Assembly: GCA_028687545.1 (NCBI GenBank)
Contig: JAQTZZ010000017.1
Location: 9,417-73,416 of the forward strand
Direction: 5' to 3'
Length of the DNA stretch: 64,000 bases
Origin: Candidatus Wallbacteria bacterium
GTDB lineage: Bacteria; Muiribacteriota; JAQTZZ01
Made by a program: the position numbers and the translations under genes. Below the pieces are notes generated by a model. It searched no databases. It saw only the letters and a program-made list of their open reading frames with translations, and had not been told where the DNA came from. Within the stretch, counting starts at the first letter, position 1; each line of letters begins with the position of its first letter. Below are positions 27,301 to 39,300 of the stretch, one piece after another.

Positions 27301-30300
27301 CCATCTCGGGAAACCTTTTTACTGCGAACAAGGCCGGAATCATAAGCGGCGGCGGACAGCCGCTGATCATTTTGAATGATTTCAACAACAACCCGACTGG
27401 AGTCAAAGCGGAAATGCTCTACGATGCAGTCGGTTACAAGGACAGAATTATCCGCAGCAACAATTTCCGCAACAGCACCCAGCTGGCCTGCCAGACCAGC
27501 GGCGGGGACGTGGAATTCAACCGCTACACGGGGAATATCGGCAATCAGTCCGGAGCTGCTGCAGCTGATGTGGCAAACTTCTTTAGCTCCGACGCTGACC
27601 GCTACCTGCAGTTGCCTGAAGGCAACTTCCTCACAGTCACTGCCAAGGTTTTCCCGGGTTATACGAGCGAAGAAGCAGGCATAGACCTTTATCCTGAAGG
27701 CCAGATTCCCACCATGGAAGTTGCGCTCAAACTCCATACCCTCAAAAACTCATCCAGCGGCCCATATTCCACTTCTCTGCTGGTTGCAAGCTATGACGAT
27801 GCAGGTTCCAGGCTGGACGAGATCGAGTTCGAGCTTAAGACCTCAGGCAGCGCTGGTTCAGAATATGAAGGCCTGTTCGAAGTTTATGACATCAACGGAG
27901 TGCGGCACGGATCTCCTTCCATACCAGCTCTCAAAGCCAAAAAGAAAGGGCATCTCAAGTTCGTCTGGCTGCCGATGGGTTTTGAGCAGCCGGTTGATTC
28001 CCTGGAAACCCAGGCCCCCAACCAGGCGGACCTTTTCATTTCCACTCCCTATGATGCGACAAATCACAGCATGTATGGTCATAACCTGGGTAATGGCGAT
28101 GACACATATTACGATTTTGACGGAATAGTTATCCTGACCGCAGGCATAGGAGACGAGCCCAGGGCAGGCCACGGGACTTCAGGCGCAGGCATCACCACAT
28201 TGCTGACTTTCAATGTAGGCGGCGATGTAGCTGCCACAGCCACCAGGTTGAATCTCTCGGATCAGACAGTTACTGCCACCATCAATCTGACTAATTTCCC
28301 GAGCGGCAAAGCAGGAGTTGACTGGAAGCTGGTGACAGGCGATCCCGGTTTTCTGGAAAGGCATGGTCATGCCAGCGTTGTGTTTAAAAATAAGATGTGG
28401 GTGATCGGCGGTTACTGTCGCGCAGCAGCTGGAAATTACCTGAATGATGTCTGGAATTCCAGTGACGGCAAAAACTGGACCTGCATTACGAACAATGCCG
28501 GGTTTCCAGGGAGGGATAACTTCACAGCTCTGGTTTTCCAGGACAGGATCTGGGTGATTGGCGGACAAGTCGCATCTCATGTTGCACAAAACGATGTCTG
28601 GTGGTCTACAAATGGAATTACCTGGTACAGCGCACGAGAGAATGGAGAACCCAACGGCTTTTCTGCCAGGTATGGTCATAGCAGCGTAATCTTTGACAAC
28701 AAGATGTGGGTAATCGGAGCTGAAAGCAGCAGCGGGCTTAAAAACGATGTCTGGTGGTCTGATGACGGCACCACCTGGAGCATGGCCAGGGACAGCGGAA
28801 CACCCAATGGTTTTACTGCCAGAGCAGGGCACGCCAGTGTAGTATTTAACGACAAGATGTGGGTAATTGGAGGGACAACAGGCAGCCTGATGGCAGATGC
28901 CTGGGTTTCACCTGACGGTGTGAACTGGACCTGTGTACGTAAAAACTCTGATCCTGACGGATTCCCGGCAATGAGCGGGCAGACAAGCGTGGTGTTCGGC
29001 AATAAGATGTGGGTGATTGGCGGAAGTCCGTCAACTCCAAGGAATGTTTACTATTCGGGTGACGGGATAGTCTGGTATCAGGCAGCCAGCCCTGCGCCAT
29101 TCCTTACTGAAAATGCTCATACAAGTTTAGTTTTTTCAGGGAAAATCTGGGTAATCGGCGGCATAACTGACGTCAGTCCCTCGAAGCAATTCAAGGAAAT
29201 CTGGTGCTCTCCCACTGAAGACAGCTTTGAAATCACTGAAACAGCCAGCAACCAGATCGGAGGGAGTTCCCAGTCCGACAATGTGGAAGTTCTGCTGGTG
29301 GATCCTCCGCTGCTCGATGACAGGATCAAGCTGGGAGACATGACTGAGGGCAAAAAAGTCAAGATCATCACCTTTAAGAACAGCCAATACAATGATCCTG
29401 ATTTCCACGGCCTGCAGATCAATTTCATCGACATTCCGCAGGTGCCTGCCGGCATGGTAGGATTCCATGTCGCCTGGTCGCATTCGCCTGACCTTTCTGA
29501 TTTCAGCTCAGACTTAGTGATTCAGCCCGGTGAGAACATGAAGGAAACCCCTGCCCTGGACCCTGGAATCTACATGTTCAAGGTGCGGGCTTTCAGAAAA
29601 GACCCGCAGAAACTCGGCACCTATGAATATACAGCCTGGTCTGAACCTGCCTCATTCAGGGTGGAAGGCTGGTATCAGGTGGCCCTGCCCCCGGTTCCGG
29701 CGGGTTTGAATCTGCTGTCCTGCAGCATGGCGGACGGGCGCGTGGCTGTGCTCTCAGACAGGAGCGGCGGAAATTATTATGTGCTCTCAGCAATCGGATA
29801 CGGAGACGACACCTGGGAAGTTTTCAAGATTTCAAGCGGCAGCATGACTCCCACCAATGTCAAAGTCCAGGACCATGACCATTTCATTGTGACAGGCTAC
29901 AACCTCTCATCAGTGGGAACCTATCGGCTGTATCAGGCTGGGTTACTGAGGCCTGCTGTTGCAGACGCCAATATGAAATCCCTGCTCGACGCAGAACTCG
30001 GTGTGGATAAAAAATATATCTGCGTAGGAGAAGACAGCGGATCAAACGGCGGGATCTGCAACTCCCTGGAAGCAGTTTTCCACGCTTCCAGTATTCAGGA
30101 CAATATTGCTGCCTGGGACAGGGAGCATTGGCAGACCATCGGCAACGGTGCAGAGCGGAACATGCTTTACTATCACTGGGATTCGACAGGCGACACTGCA
30201 GAGACGGCTGAGACCGTCGCTCCGGCTTATGCGGTTGATTCCCCCTATTACAGCATTTCTTCGGCAGACAAGTATAACCAGCTCGTCTGGGCCGGAGGCC

Positions 30301-33300
30301 TGCACGGGAAACTGCTTTATTCAGGGAACTTCGGCCGCACTTACAATACAGTGGAAGTCATCGGCATCGACGCTCCGGTCAGGGGTGTGGAATTTCTGAA
30401 TTTTTACCTGGGTTTCGCCTGTCTGAGCCGGAAGCGGTCTGACGGATACCAGATCCTCTATTCCGCAAACGGCGGCACTACCTGGACCGGCCAGAACACC
30501 CCTGCTTCATCCTGGAATCTGAATGACGTGGAAATGGACCCTGACACTGATGAAATCCAGCCTGAAGGCATAGTCCGCGGTCTGGCTGTCGGCGACAAGC
30601 AGACGCTGCTGCTTTATTACGGGAAAAATGTCGCAGAACCGGCTGATTTCCCGCTCAAACCCTGGCTGTTCGTCAGAAACATGAATCTGATCCCGCCGAC
30701 TTTCCAGCATCCCAGCGTTTATTATGATCTGGACGGCAGGAATGTGAATTTCAACTGGGACAGCATCCCGATGGCTGACAAATACAGATTATCATGCAAT
30801 GGAACCGGCATTCTGGATACCTGTGAACTTTTCTATACTGTGGAAATACCCGCGCTTCCTGTATCCGGTCCGCTGACAAAGGAGATTTCAGACATTTACA
30901 GGCTGACTGAATTGCGCACAGGCAGCGGCTCTCTGCCTTCGGTTTACAGCAATGAAATCAAGATAGTCGTACCCATGTTCAATCCGCACAGGGTGAATTT
31001 CTTCAAGGATGTGGTGGAAACATGCCAGCTGCTCGACCTGTCCTTCGCGCAGCTCGGTGATTCCTCGCTTGGCGGAGCCAATGGTTACAGGGTCGAGAGA
31101 ACCATCGATACTGAGCCGAACAACTGCCCTGATTTCATGAAAGTTTTCAATACCTCCACCAACCTCTGGAGCGACAATGACAGCGTGAATCAATTCGGTC
31201 TTTATCATTACCGGATTTTCGGCACTTCCGGTTCAGGCACTTCCCTGGACAGCATCGATAGATTCGCATTGCGCAACATGCCTCCCACCTGCGATGCCGG
31301 ACCAGACATGGGCGGCATCGAGAACGAGACCATTCATCTGACCGGCACTTATGAAACAAACGATGCAGGCCAGGACATGAAAACTTTCCTCTGGCAGATC
31401 GTGAACGGCGAACTGGAAGATAACTTTTCCGATAAGTATTCGGCTGAAACAGATATCCTGCTGAAATTACCCGGCACCGGTTCCGACGATTCAGGGGAAG
31501 CCAGGGTGATGTTCCAGGTGCAGGACATGAATCAGCAATACATGCCGACGACTTCTTATGACTTCAGGGATCCGAATTCAATTTATTTCAGGAATTACAC
31601 TGACTCAGACGAAATGAGGATCAGGGTCTTCAGAAGTTTCTGGGTCACACTTGACCTTTCCCGCAATCTGATCGACCAGGCTGATCCCAAAATCAGCATC
31701 ATCAAAGGCCATCACGGCGGAGTACCTCCGGTCCCTGATCCGATCCTCTGCCTGCCGACAGGCACCAACACACCGGCAATGACAGAGCCTGACCCGAGAT
31801 TCAGCGTGATCCTGTCGGATGTCAGGTACGCGATTGCCGGTACGAAATACAAATTTTCCTACAACTTTGTCCTGTATTTCGACAAGCTGGATATAGACAC
31901 GGCTTATCTCAGGTTTTTCAGCTCCAACCCATTCGAGACACTGGAAACTGCGACCCAGGGCGTCGGACAGGGCTTTACAGGCAACCTTAATTTTTCAGCC
32001 AAGGACATCCAGGTGCAGGCCTCATCAGATCCAATGATTAATCTCAGATTCCAGGTGATCGGAGTGAAAAACGGTGCTGCGAGCGTGCTGGCTGAAGGAG
32101 TGAAAAACGGCTCTCCCAAGCTTTCGGAAGATCAGTGGTGGGGATTCTACGATTCGCTTACCCCCACTGTTTATTACAAGGGAGGATCTGCTCCGTCCGG
32201 ATCAGCTCTGTGCAGCGTGCTGCCGCTCGTGAAGATCCACCGGAAATCCGACCAGAACAGGGAAATATTTTTTAACTTGACAATGGATTCGGCCAACCCG
32301 TCTGCCTGCGGTACGACTTATGTGCTCGCTGATTATTACGATAACTCGGGTACCAAGTATGAGAAAAAATGGGACAAGATTGATTGTCCATTCGACCTCT
32401 CAGATGTTGCAGATAAGGATAAAAAGCTGGATGCCAAAAAAGACAAGTTCGTCGGCTCCAGGTTCGTTTATACAATTTATCTGGGAAACCAGAGCCCCAG
32501 AACTTACTCTGGCGTGATCAACAATCTGGAGACAATGCCTGAAGATGTCTGGACCGTCTGCCCGCTGCCTGAAGGCTGGGACTCAGGCTCCCTGTCGCCT
32601 TACGGCGCCAACACACCTGCAGCGCACTGGGTGAAAGTCAGCCCGCAGGGGCAGATCTGGACTTCCCGGGCAGATCAGGTGGTTTTCGTCTACAATAACA
32701 GGATTTACCTGATGGGCGGCTATGACGGCACCACTTTTTTCAATGATGTCTATTCTTCGGCAGACGGTTTCACCTGGCGCAGGGAACGCGACAATACTGA
32801 CGACGCCAGTTCCTGGTCCAGGCGCCGTGGTTTTGCCGCTTACGAATGCAATGGCAGGATGTTCATCGCAGGCGGAGAAAGTTCTGCGGCTCCCACATAC
32901 AAATCCGATATCTGGAGCACAGCTGACGGAAAAACCTGGACAAACGAAGGAAATCTGCCTAACTCCAACTGCCAGCATAACGTTTTCTGGCTGAACGGGA
33001 AACTTTATCTGACCAGCGGGTACGATAATGTGGTTGTCAGCAGGGTATACGATTCTACAGACGGCAAGAACTGGACCCTGCGCACCTCGAACCCTGGCTG
33101 GGCTGCCAGATGCTGGCAGAGCGCAGTCGCGTTCGATCCTGGCAGCGGCACTAAGGCCTGGCTGCTCGGCGGCTGGCCCGGCACACCCAGCGGCATGCTT
33201 TATGCCAGTGATTCCCCTGGCACAGACAACAGCTGGAACCGGGTAAGTTTATCCGAAGTTCTGGGGCACAAGATCGAAGAACAGGCGATGGTGGTGTTTG

Positions 33301-36300
33301 ACGGAAAAATCTGGGTGCTGGGCGGGTTTGACGGCAGTTCATGCAACAGCGAGGTCTGGAGTTCCAAAGACGGCAGCAACTGGCAGCTTGCCACCAGCAA
33401 ACCCGGCTGGTCTCCCCGCAGCAGGCTTGCTGCTGCCACATTCAGCAACAGGATCTGGATTTTCTGCGGTTTTGATAACTCCTGGACTTCCAACCCCACA
33501 AATGACATCTGGCATTCACCGCCTGCGATTTCTCCGCCTATGACAATGGCCTGCCAGAAGAGCAACTGGGACACTGAACAGGTTGATTTCAGCCTGGCTC
33601 CGCATGCGCTGGACTGCGGCACATTCGAGATCATACTCAAAGGACAGGATGCAGTCGGGATCGGACTCGGGCATTCGGACTGGACCTCTGAGATCATGAC
33701 CATGCGTCCTCCCAAGCCGGTTTTCGCGTCCCCTGTCCCTGCAGGCGACTTCGCCAATCCTCCGGTCCCGCTTCCTACTCCCACTGTCTATTACACTTAT
33801 CCTCTGGGCGGAAGCAGGACCTATTCCATTACCTTCAGCCTGCCGAGCGGCCCCTGGCTGACAGGCACCACCCAGTATTCCCTCAAAACCTTCCCTTCAG
33901 GTTCTGTGGAGACCGGATTAATGGATTCGACGAGCGGTATATGGAAGGGGAGCCAGATTTATCCCAACGTGACTTCAGCACCGCCGCGGCATGATTTCAG
34001 CTACATTGTCAAAGCCCGGCGGAATGAGATAGATTCCGTCTGGAGCGATACCATGGCAGTTCGATTGAATCAGGTCCCGATCGCTTTTGTGCGGGACATG
34101 AAGCCTACCCTGGAAATGGATGTCAGGCCGGTTTCCAAGGAAGTCTGGACTGTGGGATTGATCGACGACGATACTGAAGGTGTCTACACATGGGATGACA
34201 CACATTTCAACTGGGACCAGATCAGCGGCACGATCCCTGTCAAGCCCACCCGAGAAGTCGGGACCAAGCTCCAGTTCAATTTCCAGGTCACTACCCCAGG
34301 CGTTTATAAATACAATCTCAAAATCAAGGACCAGTTCTACGAACCGAATACAAACGAGACCTGGCTGAAATACAATGTTTACGACATGTTCCACAATACC
34401 CTGAAAATCACTCCTGAAATCACTTATCAGGGCACAGCCTCAGTCACTCTCACCAAGACCATTACCGGCGGGATCGGGCCTTTTACAGATCAGACAAATT
34501 ACGGGGACGGCGGAGGCTATAAGACGATCGAAGTGGATGAACCCAGCTTCAAGGTAGACGTTCATAATTTCAGCACACTCGAATGCGGAACAGTCCAGGT
34601 CAGCCTGCATGGATTCGATTGTTTCGGGCCTGTCCCCAACCATCAGGACACCAGCACAGTCCAGCTGATCATCAGGCCGACCAAACCGCTCTGGGACACT
34701 CCTGAATTAGCCTTGGCACCTGGAGAAAAATTGAAATCCATTGGTACTGCTGAAATCAAATCTTTTTATTTCGCCTATCTTGGCAGCATTTCAGGAAATC
34801 CCAAATTAAAATTTCATGAGATTCTCACTGTTTTAACAGACACTGCCGTACCTGACCTGCATACATATTTCCAGATCATGGACACTGCCAGCGCTCCATA
34901 CGGCACAAAAACAACTTCGTACACTGATAAAATGTCGCCAGGCAACCCCTGGACAGGATTCCTGAGCCCGTTCAATTATAATAACCTTCCCCACGCCCAT
35001 ACACTTACAGTCAAGGTGTTGCGCAATGGCCAGGAATCGTTCTGGAGCGACCCGCTCTATCTCGAGGTCAATCATATTCCCACTGCTGAAGTGATCATCG
35101 CGCACCAGCAGTATTATCTTAAGGGAGATCCTGCAGGCGGCGGAACAAACCTGCGCCAGTATCTGAACCAGGACTGGCCATGGAGTGTAGATGTCAGCGA
35201 CGATGATCTGATCTCAAGCTATGATTATCCTTCGGCCTTTACCTGGGAAGTTGCGGCATCCAGTTCTGAAGTTGCAGCAGGCTTGTTCAACAGGGGTCTC
35301 GGAGTGCCTCTTCCTACAGGCACCAGCCCCAAGTTCCACTTCAGCAATCCCACCTCAAGTGTTTACAAGTTCAAGCTCAAGCTCACAGATCCTCGCAATG
35401 AGCAGAGCATCAACCGCAACACCATGGAGATCTGGATCTACAATGATCTCTTTGTCACGGTCGAATTGACCATTACTGACGAGATCTGTGCTGATACGAC
35501 ACCTGTCACAATCACCAAAAGCTATTCTGGCGGCCTGGAACCTGTGCGGTCACCGTATCTCTGCCTGCCCACTTCAGACAATGGTTCTACAGCTGATCCC
35601 ACCAGTGCCTGGACGCAATCTGTCCCCAAAGGAGCTCCCTGGAGCAGCCGCTACAACTTTGGCTGCACAGTATTTAACGGGAAAATATGGGTGGCAGGCG
35701 GCAGAACAGATGGGGGTTCTCTGAATGATATTTATTCTTCAGCAGACGGAATGCTCTGGGAAAAAGTCTATACCAGCGGACAGATCTGGGGTCCGAGAGA
35801 AGGGATGATTTTTGTCGGATACAAAGGAAAACTGTGGGTGATCGGAGGAGATGACGGCACCCGCAAAAACGACATCTGGAGCTCAGCAGATGGAGTGACC
35901 TGGCAGCAGAGTGGTTCAACATTCCCGCAACTGATTTGCAATACTGTCTGCCTGGAATACGCAGGTGTGCTTTACATAATCGGGGGATTCGGCACAACCG
36001 GGGCTATTAATGATGTCTACATGACTACAGACGGGGAGCATTGGAACAATCTACCTCTGACTGATACTTACCCTATGCGCAACAAGCACAGGGGAGTGGT
36101 ATACAATGACGGCGGGGGAGACAAGATGTGGATCAGCGGAGGTGCTACTCCTTTCCGCAACGATGTTTACTCGTCTACAGATGGCGCAGACTGGAATACA
36201 GCAACCAACGGAGCCGGCTGGGATGTCCGCGAAGGCCATGCCATGATTAATTATAACGGTAAGATGTGGGTAATGGGCGGGCATAAAAATGGCTACTCTA

Positions 36301-39300
36301 CCATGTATAATGACTTGTGGTATTCCACAAACGGCAGTGCCTGGACCGAGTCAGGGACCAAGCCCGGCTGGTCTGGCCGCGCCTTGTTTGGTGCAGTTGT
36401 ATTCAGGAACAGGATCTGGGTGCTGGGAGGCTACAATGGCTCGAATAGCCTCAGCGATATCTGGTATTGCGGCACTACCCTGCCTGCCACATCGGGTCAG
36501 GTCAGTTACTTATCTTCTTACGGCGCAGAAAGCAGATCATTCAGTTACCTGGACTGCGGCACTTACGAATTCAGGCTGAAAGGCGACGATTATTATGCAA
36601 CCCTGTACGCTCCGACCACCTATCAGCCGCATCACGACGAAGATGCCAAGATACTCACGATCCGGCCGCCCAAGCCTGTCTGGGATCCTCCAACCACCTC
36701 CTGGACCACTCCCTGCACACTGACTGCTGAATCCACTTATTATTTCCCTTACAGCCACCCCACAGATCATACCCAGAACGGCACTGTGGCTGTTACACTC
36801 AAATTCCACGACGACCTTGCTGTGCTGACCACTCCTGAAACCTATTTCCAGATCTGGGAGACTACTTCCCCGCCTGCCGCAGGCGTGAAAACTTCATATT
36901 CCGATAAAATGACATCAGGCACACCCTGGACAGGAATATTAACACCATGGTTCTATCCCAATGGAACATACGCCAAAACTATCCATGACCATAAATACAT
37001 AGTCAAAGTGAAGCGCAATTCCCAGGAATCAGCCTGGAGCAATCAGATCACCGCTGAGATCAACCGGATCCCCTGGACCCTGCTTTCAGGATCTCCATTA
37101 GCTACCAGCGAAATCAGGACCATTGAAACAGGTACATACGGCACAGCAGTCAGCTTTGAAGTCAGCGTCTATGATGACGACATGCCACTCACAAACTCAG
37201 CCTACAAGTGGGACACTTCCCATTTCGTCTGGACGCAGATTGAAGGCACTACCAAAGAACTCACTTTCCTCACAAAGCCCAAATTCCAGTATCAGGACAG
37301 TGTCGGAGTAGAGTCTGTCTGCAGATATAAACTGCAGATCAGGGATCAGTATAATGAGCCCAGCACCAATGAAACCCTGCTCACTATAGTCAATTCCAAT
37401 TCCTTTGTGGTGACCCTCAAACTTTCAGATGATAAAGTTTTTGATACGAATCCGCTCTTCATGGATACTACAGAAGATCATATGATTGTGACTCTTAACA
37501 AGACCCATACTGGCGGCGTCAAGCCATACTCATGCCGGATAGATTACCGAGATGGGGGAGGATGGCAAACACGAGAAATCGACGACATGAACCCGAATAA
37601 ATATCCGGCAGATCCCCACGATTTCGGCACTTTCGAGTGCGGAACCTTCGCAGTCTCGCTGAACGGCTGGGACAGCCTGGGAAAGGGCTTCCCAGGCCAC
37701 GACAATACCAACACCCAGGTGCTGACAATCCAGCCCCAGATCCCGCTCTGGGATTTTCCGGCAGCGAATCTTGCGCCAAAGGACTGGCGGTCTGCTTCCA
37801 GCTGGAATTCAGGAACCAACTGGGATCATGACATGTATTACTTTACCTATCCGAACCCGGCTACTTCCATGGAAGTCAAGCTCGTTTTCCATCTCCCGCC
37901 TGTGATGCGGTCAGGAGGAGGTGTGACATATGAAGTGACTACAAATGAAGTCGCACTCCCATATTCCGGGGCTATGACGTTTGAGGTGGGCGACTACTGG
38001 TGGGAGGGCACCCAGTCTGTGATCCTGAAGAATCCGCCGACACACGATTACACCTGGGAAGTGCGTGCCAGGCGCAATAAAGTTGCTTCTCCCTGGAGCA
38101 CTAAATTCCCTGTGCGCATCAATCGGGTGCCTGATGCCTGGGCCATCAATACAGGTGAGAGCTACACTTATGATCATGTGTCAATCATAGCAGGTGCAGG
38201 ACACACTTATGTCTGGTCCGCAGGCTCCAAAGACGACGATCCTGCTACAAGCTATCCCTATCCCGACAACTTTGTCTGGACATATATTTCAGGCATACCT
38301 GGATATACACCGACTCAAACTGGCACTAAACCCAAATTTCAATTTTCCACTGATAAGCCTCAAATCTATAAATACAGCCTGCAGGTGGCTGACCAGTATG
38401 GCGAACCCAGCCTCAATACAGCAACTGCAGTCATGACGATCTATGCCTATGACACCATGGACGTCACTCTGAACATCTCGCGCACTTGTGAAATCTGGGG
38501 AGACAACACTGTCATCACCTTGAATAAATTTTACAACACAACCGGCGCACTGCCGCCTGTCGGAACCCCTCAGATTGATTACGGTTACGGAGCATTCATC
38601 AACACAGCCTATGAGTTAGAAGACAAGGATTTCAGCAGTTATGACTGCAGGAGCGGAGATTATCCGTTGATTCTGAAAGGATCCGACCAGACCGGTTCAT
38701 TAGCTATCCCGCATTTTGATTCCAGCTCAAAAACAGTGATAGTAGTCCCGCAGACACCTGTCTGGGACGCTCCACTCTCACCTAAAACTTATCCCTGGCA
38801 GAAGAACGGAGTCGGCACTGTTTATTATTATTATTCCTACACTGCTACGCCTTATAATGCTGCCAATACTCAGAATCAGGTTACATTGAATTTTTACCTT
38901 CCTGCGCCGACTCCAGGCGCTCCTGTCGGCGCTGTTGACGGGACAGTGCGTCAGGCTGGTGTAACTTCCAGAACTGAAGCAATGACAGTAGAAACCGGGG
39001 TCTGGAAAGACAATCAGGTCTGGGACCTGGATGTGGCAAGCCATGTCTGCGACATGTATGTCAAAGCCACCCGCAACACCAAGGTTTCCACAGAAGAAGT
39101 GCAGCATATCTATGTCAATCATGTCCCTAACGCCTATGTAACGACTTCTTCGGGAAACAAGACTCAGGATGTAGTACCATACAATTTCAACTGGTCCTGG
39201 CAACTTGGTGTGGATGACGACGATCTGATCAGCAGCTATCTCCCCTGGGATAATAATTCAATAAAATGGACGCAGCTCGATCCTGCACCCCTTCCCATGC

